DNA from: Arthrobacter sp. StoSoilB20
GTDB taxonomy: Bacteria; Actinomycetota; Actinomycetes; Actinomycetales; Micrococcaceae
Reading direction: 5' to 3'
Length of the DNA: 64,000 nt
Assembly: GCF_019977295.1 (NCBI RefSeq)
Contig: NZ_AP024651.1
Coordinates: 744,001 to 808,000, forward strand
The translations under genes were made by a program, and so were the position numbers. This document shows, in pieces, positions 17,492 through 27,442 of the stretch (the stretch's first letter is position 1; each line of letters begins with the position of its first letter). The notes beneath the pieces were generated by a model, which made no database searches, was not told the DNA's origin, and was given only the letters and a program-made list of their open reading frames with translations.

Positions 17492-18826
17492 GTGAAGCAG
17501 TTTGAATCTTTGACCGGGAAGCGGTTGTCCCGGAGACAGTTATTGACAGGTTCGGCCCTTCTTGGCGGAGGCCTCCTGGCCACCGGCCTCACGGGCTGCG
17601 GAGGAGCGGCCCAGGCGGCAGCGGTACAGGACATCGCTTTCTGGCACCTCCTCTCCGGCGGTGATGGCATCAAGATGCAGGCCATGATCAACGCCGCCAA
17701 CCAGGCCAATCCGGGCTTCAAGGTGCACCCCACAGTGCTCGCCTGGGGACCGCCCTACTACACCAAATTGGCTATGGCCTCCGCAGGTGGCCGTCCTCCC
17801 GAGGTAGCCATCATGCACGCAAGCCGGGTTCCCGGATATGCACCGGGCGGACTTATTGAGCCGTGGGATCTGGACCTGCTGGCGGAGAACGGCGTTACGG
17901 CGTCCGATTTCGCCCCCAGGATCTGGGAGAAGAGCCAGCATGACGGCAAGGTCTTCTCCATTGCCTTGGACTCGCACCCGTTCGTCATGTTCTACAACAC
18001 GGACATCGCAGGAAAAGCCGGTGTCCTGGGCAGCAACGGGCAACTGCAGGAAGTGAATTCTCCTGACGAGTTCAAAGCCATGGCCTTGGAAATGCAGAAG
18101 GTCACCAAGGCCCACGGGTTGTCCTTCGGCTACCTCGGCAGTGGATCGCAAATGTGGCGTTTGTTCTACACCCTCTACAAGCAGCACGGCGCGGACATGG
18201 TGCTCACACCGGGCCGGCCCATGGAAGTGGACCGGGACGCGGCCATTGAATCGCTGGAATTCATGGCGTCCCTGTTTGATGACACCATCGCCGCCCAGGC
18301 CGGAGACATCAGCACGGGCATCGCGGAGTTTGCCCGCGGCGGATCGGGGATGCTGTTCAGCGGCGTGTGGGAACTGCCCACCATGAAGAAGGCCGGAATA
18401 CCTGTGGACGCCGCCACCATTCCTACCCTCTACGGGACGCCGGCCTCCTACGCTGACTCGCACTCCTTTGTACTCCCGCGCCAGCTGAACCTGGACGAGG
18501 ACAAGCGCCGGGACGTCTACAAGTTCGTCACCGATGTCCTCAAGGGATCACTGTCCTGGGCGGAGGCCGGGCACATTCCGGGCTACCAGCCCGTGGTCCG
18601 GTCCCAGGCGTACCGCGAGCTGACGCCGCAGATCCACTACGCCAACGCGGCGGACATCATCGCCTATGATCCCGAATCCTGGTTCAGCGGATCCGGCTCG
18701 GACTGGCAAACCTACTTCGCGGAGACGGTACAGAACGTCCTCCTGGGAAGGGACAAGGCAGCCGCAGGGTGGGATGCCTTCGAGCATCGCACCAACACCC
18801 TCCTCTCCCGTCCCAACCCGGTTTAG
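17492..18826 (+). CDS. ABC sugar transporter substrate-binding lipoprotein (arabinoside)
   Basis: 444 residues from a GTG at 17492. Twin-arginine-like SRRQLLTGSALLGGG followed by lipobox LTGC (Cys about 37), so a membrane-tethered solute receptor. The body has the family-1 fold (DIAFWHLLSGGDGIKMQAMIN; FNYT-like FVMFYNTDIAGKAG; GYQPVV). It is first of a four-gene unit with two permeases and an arabinofuranosidase; no ATPase gene is present, so a shared MsiK-like ATPase is likely. The substrate is inferred from the neighbours. Confidence 0.88.
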   Translation: MKQFESLTGKRLSRRQLLTGSALLGGGLLATGLTGCGGAAQAAAVQDIAFWHLLSGGDGIKMQAMINAANQANPGFKVHPTVLAWGPPYYTKLAMASAGGRPPEVAIMHASRVPGYAPGGLIEPWDLDLLAENGVTASDFAPRIWEKSQHDGKVFSIALDSHPFVMFYNTDIAGKAGVLGSNGQLQEVNSPDEFKAMALEMQKVTKAHGLSFGYLGSGSQMWRLFYTLYKQHGADMVLTPGRPMEVDRDAAIESLEFMASLFDDTIAAQAGDISTGIAEFARGGSGMLFSGVWELPTMKKAGIPVDAATIPTLYGTPASYADSHSFVLPRQLNLDEDKRRDVYKFVTDVLKGSLSWAEAGHIPGYQPVVRSQAYRELTPQIHYANAADIIAYDPESWFSGSGSDWQTYFAETVQNVLLGRDKAAAGWDAFEHRTNTLLSRPNPV

Positions 18827-18862
18827 CCGGACCCCGTACCGAGCGAACAAAGGAGTTCTTCA

Positions 18863-19783
18863 ATGAGTACCTCTACGCTGTCCCGGCCGAGGCCGGAGAA
18901 TTTGCGCAAATCCGGGAGCCGCACCCGCAGCAACCTCAGCGGCTGGGGATTCGCAGCACCATTCCTCGTCTTCTTCCTTGTTTTCCTTGTTTGGCCCATA
19001 ATCTACGGCTTCTACATGAGCCTGACGGGCAAATCCCTCACTGGCGCCAATGACAACCTGATCGGTTTTGCGAACTACGCCGAAGCCCTGGCCGACGCCG
19101 ACATGTGGCGGTCCCTGGGCAACACCCTCTACTTCACGGTGATCAGCACTGTCCCACTGGTCCTCGTGGCCCTGGTCATGGCCGCGCTGCTCAACATCGG
19201 ACTTCCGGCCCAGTGGCTGTGGCGGCTCTCCTACTTTGCGCCCTACCTGCTGGCCTCCACGGTGGTTTCACTGTTCTTCACCTGGATGTACAACCCGCAG
19301 CTTGGCTTGATCAACGAGTTCCTGACAGGAATCGGGCTCCCCAGGGTTGCCTGGCTCAATGACCCCAACGTGGCCATGTGGGCGATCGTGATCGCTACGC
19401 TCTGGTGGACTGTGGGCTTCAACTTCCTGCTGTACTTGGCGGCCATGCAGAACATTCCCGCCCAGCACTACGAGGCCGCTTCCTTGGACGGCGCCGGAGC
19501 GTGGCGGCAGTTCTTTTCCATCACGCTGCCGCAACTGACCCCCACCACCGTAATGATCGTGCTGCTCCAGATCCTGGCATCGCTGAAGATCTTCGATCAG
19601 GTGTACCAGATGACCGCCGGCGGTCCGGGAGGATCCACCCGCCCCGTGGTGCAGTACATCTTCGAAACCGGGTTCACCGGATACCGGTTGGGCTACTCGG
19701 CAGCCATCTCCTACATCTTCTTCGGACTGATCGTGGTTGTTTCGGTCATGCAGTTCGTCATCACCCGCCGCAGGAGCGCATAG
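18863..19783 (+). CDS. ABC sugar permease, MalF/AraP-type
   Basis: 306 residues, six membrane helices; the EAA loop reads EAASLDGAGAWRQFFSITLPQLTP (about 205-228), where the cytoplasmic ATPase docks. AAAGGAG lies upstream of the ATG. It forms the membrane channel together with the next gene. Confidence 0.9.
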   Translation: MSTSTLSRPRPENLRKSGSRTRSNLSGWGFAAPFLVFFLVFLVWPIIYGFYMSLTGKSLTGANDNLIGFANYAEALADADMWRSLGNTLYFTVISTVPLVLVALVMAALLNIGLPAQWLWRLSYFAPYLLASTVVSLFFTWMYNPQLGLINEFLTGIGLPRVAWLNDPNVAMWAIVIATLWWTVGFNFLLYLAAMQNIPAQHYEAASLDGAGAWRQFFSITLPQLTPTTVMIVLLQILASLKIFDQVYQMTAGGPGGSTRPVVQYIFETGFTGYRLGYSAAISYIFFGLIVVVSVMQFVITRRRSA

Positions 19784-19785
19784 CC

Positions 19786-20688
19786 ATGGCAACCCCTACC
19801 CTGACCCGTCCCGCGCCCGGCTCCACCACCGCCAGGAACCCCAAGCTCCGCCAGCCACGCAAGAAGCTGACAGTTGGCAGGATCGCTGCCATCGTCGTTG
19901 CAGCCTTCATTGCAGTGCTGTGGCTGATTCCTTTCGCCTGGGCAACCGCCACCGCTTTCAAAACCGAAACGGACGCCGCAGCCCCGGACGTGACCTGGCT
20001 GCCGCCGTCGGGCTTCACCCCCGACGCGTTCCTCAAGGTGTTCCAGGACGGCAACATCCCGCTGTGGACCTGGAACTCGCTCTACACCTCGGCGGCCATC
20101 ACGGCCATCACGCTGGTGATCTCCGCGCTGGTTGCCTATGCGCTCTCGAGGATCGACTTCAGGGGCAAGAAGGTGCTGATGACAGTGATCATCGCGTCCA
20201 TCATCATCCCGCCGCCCGTGCTGATCATTCCGCTTTTCTACCAAATGCTGGCCCTGCACCTGATCGATACTTCGTGGGCGATCATCCTGCCCCAGGTCAT
20301 CCACCCGGCCATGGTGTTCGTGCTGAAGAAGTTCTTCGACCAGATCCCGCGTGAGCTCGAAGAAGCGGCCGTCATGGATGGCGCCAGCCGCTTGCGGATC
20401 TTCACCCAAATCATCCTGCCGTTGTCCCGGCCCATCCTGGCCGCCGTCGCGATCTTCGTTTTCATCGGCGCGTGGAACAACTTCCTGTGGCCGTTCATCG
20501 CCACCAACGACGGCAACCTGCTCACCCTGCCGGTGGGCCTGCAGACCATCAAGAGCGCCTACGGCATCCAGTACGCGCAGAATATGGCGTCCGCACTGCT
20601 TGCCGCGCTGCCGCTGATCGTGGTCTTCCTGTTCTTCCAACGCCAAATCATCAAGGGCGTCGCGACGACGGGACTCGCCGGAACCTGA
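19786..20688 (+). CDS. ABC sugar permease, MalG/AraQ-type
   Basis: 300 residues from the ATG at 19786, 2 bases after the previous stop. Six helices, EAA loop EEAAVMDGASRLRIFTQIILPLSRP (about 190-214), and a C-terminal FQRQIIKGVATTGLAGT ending typical of MalG-like partners. A much longer frame from 19378 is the upstream gene's other frame and was discarded. Confidence 0.9.
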   Translation: MATPTLTRPAPGSTTARNPKLRQPRKKLTVGRIAAIVVAAFIAVLWLIPFAWATATAFKTETDAAAPDVTWLPPSGFTPDAFLKVFQDGNIPLWTWNSLYTSAAITAITLVISALVAYALSRIDFRGKKVLMTVIIASIIIPPPVLIIPLFYQMLALHLIDTSWAIILPQVIHPAMVFVLKKFFDQIPRELEEAAVMDGASRLRIFTQIILPLSRPILAAVAIFVFIGAWNNFLWPFIATNDGNLLTLPVGLQTIKSAYGIQYAQNMASALLAALPLIVVFLFFQRQIIKGVATTGLAGT

Positions 20689-20753
20689 CCGGCACCTTTT
20701 AGCCAAGCAAAAGATTCAGAACAACAGTTTTCAGAACACAACCAAGGAGATCC

Positions 20754-22292
20754 ATGTCCCGCGCACGCATCACCCTCGACCGCGACTTCACCATTGGCGA
20801 GGTACCCCGACGACTCTTCGGCTCCTTCGTGGAGCACATGGGCCGCTGCGTCTACACCGGCATCTACGAACCCGGGCACCCCGAAGCCGACGAGAACGGC
20901 TTCCGCCAGGACGTCCTGAAACTCGTCAAGGAACTGGGCGCCACCGTCATCCGGTACCCCGGCGGCAACTTCGTCTCGGGCTACAACTGGGAAGACGGGA
21001 TCGGTCCCCGCGACACCAGGCCGCGCCGGCTCGACGGTGCCTGGCACACCGTTGAAACCAATGCCTTTGGCCTGCACGAGTTTGTGGACTGGTCCAAGCA
21101 GGCCGGCACCGAAATCATGGAAGCCATCAACCTGGGCACCAGGGGAGTGGAGGCTGCCCGGGAGATCGTGGAGTACGCCAACCACCCCGGTGGCAGCTAC
21201 TGGTCCGATCTCCGCGCCAAAAACGGCCACAAGGACCCGTTCGACATCAAGCTGTGGTGCCTGGGCAACGAGATGGACGGGCCCTGGCAGATCGGCCACA
21301 AAACCGCAGACGAGTACGGCCGTCTGGCGCAGGAAGCCGCCAAGGCCATGCGCTTTGTGGACCCCTCCCTTGAGCTGGTGGCCTGTGGCAGCTCCAACTC
21401 CGGAATGCCGACGTTCGGCGCCTGGGAGCAGACCGTCCTCACCCACACCTACGAGGAGGTGGACTACGTCTCCCTCCACGCCTACTACCAGGAACACGAC
21501 GGCGACGTCGGCAGCTTCCTGGCTTCCGCCGTCGACACCGACTACTTCATCGAGTCCGTGATCGCCACCGCGGACGCAGTGCGGGCAAAGGGCAAGCACA
21601 AGAAGCACATCAACCTGTCCTTCGATGAGTGGAACGTTTGGTACCAGCGCGGACTGGACACCGAGGACCAGCCGCATAACGTGATCAAGGCCGGTTGGCG
21701 TGAGCACCCGCGCGTGATCGAGGACAAGTACAACGTCACTGATGCCGTGGTGGTGGGGACGCTGCTGAACTCGCTGCTCCGGCACGGAGACCGCGTGAAG
21801 ATCGCGAACCAGGCGCAGTTGGTCAACGTGATCGCGCCGATCCTCTCTGAGGAAAACGGCCCGGCGTGGAAGCAGACCATCTTCCACCCGTTCGCACGCA
21901 TGGCCGAACTCGCCAAGGGCCAAATCCTGCGGCTGTCCGTGGACTCGGACAAATACTCGAATGCACGGTTCGGCGACACGGACCTGGTGGATGTCAGCGC
22001 TACGTGGAATGAGGAAACGGGCCGCGTGGCACTCTTCTTCGCGAACCGCGGCCTGGAAGAAGCGGCCGACGTCGAGGTGGCCCTGCGCGGTTTCGACGCC
22101 CGGCAGGTGCTCCGCGCCGAAGTCCTCGAAATTCCTGAGGGCGGCGACCGCCTGACCATCAATTCCCAGGATCAGCAGGACCGTGTTGGCCTGACGGCCC
22201 TGGAAGGAGTGAAGGCCACCGGGTCCGAACTCCGCCTGACGCTGCCCGCACTGTCCTGGGCCGTCGTCGAGCTTGACGTGGTGAAAGGCTAG
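20754..22292 (+). CDS. abfA: Alpha-L-arabinofuranosidase, GH51
   Basis: 512 residues, full length. The start SRARITLDRDFTIGEVPRRLFGSFVEHMGR is the family's N-terminal signature. The acid/base Glu173 lies in WCLGNEMDGPWQIG and the nucleophile Glu292 in LSFDEWNVWY. There is no signal peptide, so it acts in the cytoplasm on imported arabino-oligosaccharides, releasing L-arabinose. It is last in the ABC operon. AAGGAG precedes the ATG. Firm family assignment. Confidence 0.95.
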   Translation: MSRARITLDRDFTIGEVPRRLFGSFVEHMGRCVYTGIYEPGHPEADENGFRQDVLKLVKELGATVIRYPGGNFVSGYNWEDGIGPRDTRPRRLDGAWHTVETNAFGLHEFVDWSKQAGTEIMEAINLGTRGVEAAREIVEYANHPGGSYWSDLRAKNGHKDPFDIKLWCLGNEMDGPWQIGHKTADEYGRLAQEAAKAMRFVDPSLELVACGSSNSGMPTFGAWEQTVLTHTYEEVDYVSLHAYYQEHDGDVGSFLASAVDTDYFIESVIATADAVRAKGKHKKHINLSFDEWNVWYQRGLDTEDQPHNVIKAGWREHPRVIEDKYNVTDAVVVGTLLNSLLRHGDRVKIANQAQLVNVIAPILSEENGPAWKQTIFHPFARMAELAKGQILRLSVDSDKYSNARFGDTDLVDVSATWNEETGRVALFFANRGLEEAADVEVALRGFDARQVLRAEVLEIPEGGDRLTINSQDQQDRVGLTALEGVKATGSELRLTLPALSWAVVELDVVKG

Positions 22293-22312
22293 CCCCGTAC
22301 CCAACTGAGAGA

Positions 22313-22352
22313 CAGCAAACGTCGCTATGAGCACTCATAGCGACGTTTGCTG
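22313..22352. terminator. Perfect 19-bp-arm hairpin between convergent genes
   Basis: CAGCAAACGTCGCTATGAG and CTCATAGCGACGTTTGCTG are perfect reverse complements with a 2-base loop. It lies 20 bp after abfA and 38 bp after the convergent dsbA-like gene, so it can stop transcription in both directions, though the flanking U-runs are short. Confidence 0.75.
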
Positions 22353-22390
22353 TTACCTGGTTGGGCTAACGCACGACGGCGGCTGGCCGG

Positions 22391-23089
22391 CTAGATCGCG
22401 CAGCCGTCCGGGCCGCAGGCCTCGGCGTCCAAGGCGCCCACGGGGATCAGCGGGTTTGCTTCCTGCCATGCCTGGTTCAACGCCTGGCTGAAGAGGTCGG
22501 CGGGCTGGGCGCCGGAGATGCCGTACTTGCGGTCGATGACGAAGAACGGAACACCGGTGACGCCGATGGCGCGGGCCTCGTTGATGTCCTGGGTGACCTC
22601 TTCGGCGAACCTGTCGGAGGTGAAAAGCGCGGCAACCTCATCGGCGGGCAGCTCAAGGGCGGCGCCGAGTTCCGTGAGGTACTCCTGGTTGCCGATGTCC
22701 TTGCCGTGCTCAAAGTGGTCGCTGAGCAACTGCTCCTTTGCGGCATCCTGGCGGCCATGGGTAGCGGCAAGGTGGATCAGGCGGTGGGCGGTGAAGCTGT
22801 TGGCCACCACCACCTTGTCGAAGTGGTAGTCCAGGCCCTCAGCCTTGGCGGTCTCGGTGACATGGGCGAACATCTGCTTGACCTGCTCCGGGGCCATGCC
22901 CTTGCGCTTGCTCAGGTAGTCCAGCTCCGTGCCGTCATAATGCTCGGGCAGGGAAGGATCCAGCTGGTAGCTCTTCCACTCGATGTCCACGGAATCGCGG
23001 TGCGGGAACTGTGCCAGCGCAGTCTCAAAACGGCGCTTGCCGATGTAGCACCACGGACACGCGACGTCTGACCAGATCTCAATCTTCAT
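22391..23089 (-). CDS. DsbA-family (FrnE-like) thiol oxidoreductase
   Basis: 232 residues from the ATG at 23089 (MKIEIWSDVACPWCYIGKRRFE). The thioredoxin-fold motif is CPWC at 11-14, near the N-terminus, as in FrnE-type 2-hydroxychromene isomerase-like cytosolic DsbA proteins. ITGVPFFVIDRKYGISGAQP carries the cis-Pro loop. No signal peptide, so it is a cytoplasmic oxidoreductase, likely in oxidative stress. Longer upstream start codons are in unrelated sequence. Confidence 0.88.
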   Translation of the reverse strand: MKIEIWSDVACPWCYIGKRRFETALAQFPHRDSVDIEWKSYQLDPSLPEHYDGTELDYLSKRKGMAPEQVKQMFAHVTETAKAEGLDYHFDKVVVANSFTAHRLIHLAATHGRQDAAKEQLLSDHFEHGKDIGNQEYLTELGAALELPADEVAALFTSDRFAEEVTQDINEARAIGVTGVPFFVIDRKYGISGAQPADLFSQALNQAWQEANPLIPVGALDAEACGPDGCAI

Positions 23090-23237
23090 GCTTTGGTCAA
23101 CCCGTTGGGCCGGCTGAGCATTCCTTACACGGCTGTTATTTTGCTCACCCGTTGCCGTCCGGGCGCAGCCCTCATACTCTTGGAATGGGTTATGAAGCCA
23201 GCCCTTGGACTGGGGGTTTTTGCGCGGAGGCTCCAGC

Positions 23238-24302
23238 ATGCGCATCGGACTCATTGTTGGACCGTGGTTTACCGTGCCACCGGAAAAATATGGCGGAACA
23301 GAGCGCGTAGTTGATGCCCTCGCGCGGGCGTTGGCGGACGCGGGACACGATGTCCTGCTGGCAACCGCCTCGGACAGCACCTGCCCTGTGCCCCAGGTAC
23401 CCGGCTTTGGCCCCTCAGCCCCGGAGGAACTGGGACACACCTTCAGCGAACTTGGGCACGTCATCCGGGCCTATGCAGGGATGCAGGAGGTGGACATCAT
23501 CCATGACCACACTTTGGCCGGACCGCTCTATGCCCACCGGCCACCTGGTATTCCCGTGGTTACGACCATTCACGGGCCGTTATCGCCCGTGTATACACCG
23601 CTCTACCGGGCCATGGCACAGGACACGGCCATCATTGCGATCTCCCACGATCAATGCAGCAGGACCCGGGACGTTCCGGTCACTGCCGTCATCCACCACG
23701 GGATCGACCTGTCCGCAGTGGGCGTCGGCCGCGGCGCCGGGGGATATGCCTGCTTTGTGGGCCGCATGTGCCCGGACAAAGGACTCCTGGAAGCGGTGGC
23801 CGTTGCCCGGGAAGCCGGAGTCCCCCTGAAGATCGCGGCAAAGATGCACGCCAAGGACGAGCAAGAGTACTTCCGTGACGTGGTGCGGCCGGCCCTGGGT
23901 CATCAGGAGGAGTTCCTGGGAGAGCTCTCGGATCCGGAGAAATTTGAGCTGATGGGAGATGCGCTCGCCCTGATCAACCCCATCCAGTGGCATGAACCCT
24001 TTGGGCTGGTGATGATCGAAGCACTCGCCACCGGAACCCCTGTCCTGGCAACGCCGATGGGTGCCGCCCCCGAAATTGTCCGGCATGGGATCACGGGCTT
24101 TGTGGGGTCCCCCCGCGAGTTGGCGGCCTGTGTTGAACGGGTTCCGTTCCTCAGCCGGGATGCCTGCCGGCGATCAGTGAAAGAGTCCTTCAGCGCACAA
24201 CGAATGGCAGCGGACCACCTGGACCTCTACGCCAGAGTCATCGAAGAATTCAAGGAAAAGGCACTTCCGGACGGGAGCCTGTTGCAAGAGAATCAGACAT
24301 GA
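23238..24302 (+). CDS. Glycosyltransferase family 4
   Basis: 354 residues; GGAGG lies 7 bases before the ATG at 23238. GT-B fold with N-terminal IGLIVGPWFTVPPEKYGGTERVV and donor-site motif HEPFGLVMIEALATGTPVLATP (about 250-271), whose EX7E-type Glu pair is present. The last four bases overlap the next gene. Partnered with a glycogen-debranching-like enzyme, it probably makes or modifies an alpha-glucan or trehalose-like product, but the donor sugar is unknown. Confidence 0.87.
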   Translation: MRIGLIVGPWFTVPPEKYGGTERVVDALARALADAGHDVLLATASDSTCPVPQVPGFGPSAPEELGHTFSELGHVIRAYAGMQEVDIIHDHTLAGPLYAHRPPGIPVVTTIHGPLSPVYTPLYRAMAQDTAIIAISHDQCSRTRDVPVTAVIHHGIDLSAVGVGRGAGGYACFVGRMCPDKGLLEAVAVAREAGVPLKIAAKMHAKDEQEYFRDVVRPALGHQEEFLGELSDPEKFELMGDALALINPIQWHEPFGLVMIEALATGTPVLATPMGAAPEIVRHGITGFVGSPRELAACVERVPFLSRDACRRSVKESFSAQRMAADHLDLYARVIEEFKEKALPDGSLLQENQT

Positions 24303-26434
24303 CCGCTTGGAACGAAGACACCGAAGCCGGAGCGTCAGAGCTCGGTGCCGTTACCGTCGTCGAAGGTTCATCCTTCTGTATTTCCTCGCACTCGGGCGAT
24401 ATCCACGGGGGCGGCTCCCAGGGTTCCTATTATCAGGACACGAGGATCGTCTCGCGCTGGATCCTGCGGATCAACGGCGCGCTCAGGGAACCGCTGGTGG
24501 CCCGGAATCCCACAGCCTTCCAAGCCGAATACGTGGGCCGGGCCTGCTCTGCGGACGGCCGGTTCGACAGCCCACTGGTGGTGCAGCACCAACGGAACGT
24601 GGGCGCGGGCCTGCGGGACGACATCACCATCAGGAACTACTCCGGACAGGACGCCCCCTGCGAGGTTGAACTGCTGCTCGACGCCGACCTGGCGGACCTT
24701 TTCGACGTCAAGGGTGGCCGGACCAACAAAGCCGGGGCGCCCACCAGGAACGTCCACGGCCATGAACTTCACATCGATTCCCTGCACTCCAGCGGACAGC
24801 GACGGGGAGTAGCCTTCAGGGCTTCCGGCGCCGCGGTGTCCGAGGATGGTTTGCGGTTCCACGTCAGCATCCCTGCGCGCAGCCAGTGGTCCACCAGCGT
24901 GATCGCTCTTCCACTGGTGAACGGTGAAGGGCCAACTGATCCCTTCACCGAAACCACACCGCTCCACCACACCCCAGGGGTCCGCCGCCACATTGCGTGG
25001 GAAGAACACGTCCCCCGGATCTCGGTGACAGACACCAACGTGGAAGAGGTCCTGGAACGGAGTCAACGTGATCTGGGCTCCCTGCGCATCTTCGATCCCG
25101 CCCACCCCGACCGCGTAGCTGTGGCAGCCGGGGCGCCCTGGTTCATGGCACTGTTCGGGCGCGATTCGCTGTTGTCCTCCTACATGTCCCTCATGGTGGA
25201 CCCACGGCTGGCCGCCGGAACCTTGCAAACACTCGCGGCCCTGCAAGGCAGCAAAGTGGATGTGGACTCCGAGGAAGAGCCCGGCCGCATGCCCCACGAA
25301 GTCAGGCTCGGAGTTACTGCCGGTTTGTCCCTGGGCGGCACCGCCTACTACGGGACCGCGGACGCCACACCCCTGTTCGTCTCCACGCTGGGCGAACTGA
25401 GCAGGTGGGGACTTGGCGCGGACATCATCGACTCACTCCTGCCGCACGCCGACCGCGCCATCGAATGGATGGAACAGTACGGAGACCGCGACGGCGACGG
25501 CTTCATCGAATACCAACGGCCCAACGAGCACGGACTCGTCAACCAGGGCTGGAAGGACTCCTGGGACGGCATCAACTTCGCCGACGGCCGCATGGCTGAG
25601 ACGCCCATAGCCCTCTGCGAGGTCCAGGCCTACGCCTACGCGGCCTACGTGGGCCGCTCGCTGCTGGCCCGGGCGGCCGGGGACACCGCCGTCGAACGCC
25701 GTTGCGCGGACAGGGCCGAAACGCTGAAAGAGGCCTTCAACGAGGCCTTCTGGCTCCCGGACCGCGGCTATTTTGCGCTGGCGCTGGACAAGGACAAAAA
25801 GCCCGTGGACTCGTGCACCTCCAACATGGGGCACTGCCTGTGGGTGGGCATCGTGGACGAAGACAAGGCGCCGCTGGTGGCCGAGCGACTGATGTCCCCG
25901 GAGATGTTCACCGGCTGGGGCATCCGCACGTTGGGATCGGACATGGGCGCATACAACCCCGTCAGCTACCACAACGGCTCCGTCTGGCCCCACGACACCG
26001 CGCTCGCCGCCACCGGACTCATGCGATACGGCTTCGTAAAGGAAGCCAGCCGGGTTGCCAGCGGATTGTTCGACGCCGCCGAACACTTCGGCGGTCAGCT
26101 CCCCGAACTCTTCTGCGGCTTCGACCGGGGAGACTTTTCCAAGCCGGTCCCGTATCCGACGGCGTGTTCCCCCCAAGCGTGGGCGGCTGCGGCGCCGGTA
26201 CAACTGGCCCGGATCCTGTTGCGGTTCGATCCCGACTTCACCAGGAACGTGCTGCACCTGGCCCCGATTCTGCCCGACGCCTATGGGTCCTTCCGTGCCG
26301 ACAACGTGCTGCTGGGGAACTCCCGGATTACCGTTCAGGCCGCCGGTTCTTCCGGGACGGTGACCGGGCTGCCGCCAGGGCTCGAGCTGCGGTCAGATCC
26401 CAGACCGCCGTTGACGGGGGAGATGTTCGGCTAG
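24299..26434 (+). CDS. Amylo-alpha-1,6-glucosidase-like protein (GDE N and C domains)
   Basis: 711 residues. N-terminal beta-rich domain (about 20-240) begins VVEGSSFCISSHSGDIHGG with GSYYQDTRIVSRW, the GDE_N_bis type. The C-terminal (alpha/alpha)6 barrel (about 270-680) has PWFMALFGRDSLL, DRDGDGFIEY, GWKDSWDGI and PVSYHNGSVWPHDT, typical of GH133/debranching-like enzymes. Starts at an ATGA overlap with the glycosyltransferase. It likely trims 1,6-linked branches or a related glucoside; a biochemical substrate cannot be named. Confidence 0.87.
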   Translation: MTAWNEDTEAGASELGAVTVVEGSSFCISSHSGDIHGGGSQGSYYQDTRIVSRWILRINGALREPLVARNPTAFQAEYVGRACSADGRFDSPLVVQHQRNVGAGLRDDITIRNYSGQDAPCEVELLLDADLADLFDVKGGRTNKAGAPTRNVHGHELHIDSLHSSGQRRGVAFRASGAAVSEDGLRFHVSIPARSQWSTSVIALPLVNGEGPTDPFTETTPLHHTPGVRRHIAWEEHVPRISVTDTNVEEVLERSQRDLGSLRIFDPAHPDRVAVAAGAPWFMALFGRDSLLSSYMSLMVDPRLAAGTLQTLAALQGSKVDVDSEEEPGRMPHEVRLGVTAGLSLGGTAYYGTADATPLFVSTLGELSRWGLGADIIDSLLPHADRAIEWMEQYGDRDGDGFIEYQRPNEHGLVNQGWKDSWDGINFADGRMAETPIALCEVQAYAYAAYVGRSLLARAAGDTAVERRCADRAETLKEAFNEAFWLPDRGYFALALDKDKKPVDSCTSNMGHCLWVGIVDEDKAPLVAERLMSPEMFTGWGIRTLGSDMGAYNPVSYHNGSVWPHDTALAATGLMRYGFVKEASRVASGLFDAAEHFGGQLPELFCGFDRGDFSKPVPYPTACSPQAWAAAAPVQLARILLRFDPDFTRNVLHLAPILPDAYGSFRADNVLLGNSRITVQAAGSSGTVTGLPPGLELRSDPRPPLTGEMFG

Positions 26435-26441
26435 CTGATTT

Positions 26442-26972
26442 TCAGAGCCGGTGTTCCATCACGTAGTCGTGTTCCACGGTGTTGCCGAGCTTGAATGACT
26501 TGGTGCCCACCCGTTGGAAGCCGCTCTTCTCGTAAAAGCGGATTGCTTTCGCGTTCTCGCTGTTGACGCCCAGCCACACACCGGCTGCGCCCCTGTCCGC
26601 GGCGTGGGCCAGTGAGGCCTTGATGAGCTGGGTTGCTGCACCCTTGCCATGATGGTCGGGGTGGACGTAGCACTTGCTCAGCTCCGTGGAAGGGAGCGCG
26701 GAAAGCACTGCGGCGACATCGGGGTCGCTTGCCGGCTTGGCAATCAGCATGGTGTACCCAGTGAGCTGACCGTCGTTATCGAGAACCAGGATGGTGATGT
26801 TGGCGTCGGTCAGGTAGTCCTTGAAGTTGGCTTCGCTCAGCGTCTTTTCCAGGTGGGCCTGGATATCCGCCGGGGACGAGCCGGGCGGGCACGCCAGCGG
26901 GAAGGTGACGGCCGCAAGCTCAGCCAGCTTCCCGGCGTCGTGCGTTGTTGCGGTACGGATGGTTTCAGTCAC
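26442..26972 (-). CDS. GNAT family N-acetyltransferase
   Basis: 176 residues from a GTG at 26972 with AAGGGGG just upstream. Motif A is CYVHPDHHGKGAATQLI (about 113-129), and SGFQRVGTKSFKLG gives motif B. Such enzymes acetylate a small molecule or protein amine. It is convergent with the debranching gene and stands 77 bp after the universal stress gene on the same strand, separated by a hairpin. Substrate unknown. Confidence 0.87.
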   Translation of the reverse strand: MTETIRTATTHDAGKLAELAAVTFPLACPPGSSPADIQAHLEKTLSEANFKDYLTDANITILVLDNDGQLTGYTMLIAKPASDPDVAAVLSALPSTELSKCYVHPDHHGKGAATQLIKASLAHAADRGAAGVWLGVNSENAKAIRFYEKSGFQRVGTKSFKLGNTVEHDYVMEHRL

Positions 26973-26988
26973 GTGGGTCCCCCTTGGA

Positions 26989-27046
26989 TTTTTTACACAG
27001 CAAATGCCCCTAAGAAGGAATCCTAAGGGCATTGGCTGTGTGAAAA
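26989..27046 (-). terminator. Long hairpin after the universal stress gene
   Basis: TTTTACACAGC and GCTGTGTGAAAA pair, as do AATGCCC and GGGCATT inside, giving an interrupted stem of more than 20 bp around GGAATCC. It lies directly after the usp stop and before the GNAT gene on the same strand. Confidence 0.65.
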
Positions 27047-27049
27047 CTC

Positions 27050-27442
27050 CTAGTCGGCTTTGACCGCCAGGACCGGGCAGTCCGCCTCCAGCAGGATCCG
27101 CTGGGACACGCTGCCCATGATGAGCTTGCCCACCGGGCTGCGGCGGCGAAGACCGATGACAATCAGCCCGGCGTCGTGCTCTTCGGCTGCGTCCAGTACC
27201 TCGGCCGCCGCATCATGGCCGCGGATGGGCTGCTTGATGATGTGCTGGATGCCATGCTCCGCCAGCCGGTCCTCGATGCTCTGGATCTCCGGTTCCTGGG
27301 CGTACCGGTTATCCACCAGGGCGTCGCCCTTGGAGGAGTTGATGACCAGCAGGGTGTCGTTGCTTTTCTTGGCCTCGGCGATGGCTTGCGTCAATGCCGC
27401 TTCGCCTTCCGGCGTGGGGACGTATCCCACCACGATGGTCAT
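27050..27442 (-). CDS. Universal stress protein (UspA family)
   Basis: 130 residues with the ATP-binding G-2x-G-9x-G-S/T pattern as [33 protein letters not shown] (about 97-129). It starts at an ATGA overlap with tctA, so it is the last gene of the tct operon; tct-usp pairing points to stress- or energy-linked control of carboxylate uptake. Confidence 0.9.
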   Translation of the reverse strand: MTIVVGYVPTPEGEAALTQAIAEAKKSNDTLLVINSSKGDALVDNRYAQEPEIQSIEDRLAEHGIQHIIKQPIRGHDAAAEVLDAAEEHDAGLIVIGLRRRSPVGKLIMGSVSQRILLEADCPVLAVKAD

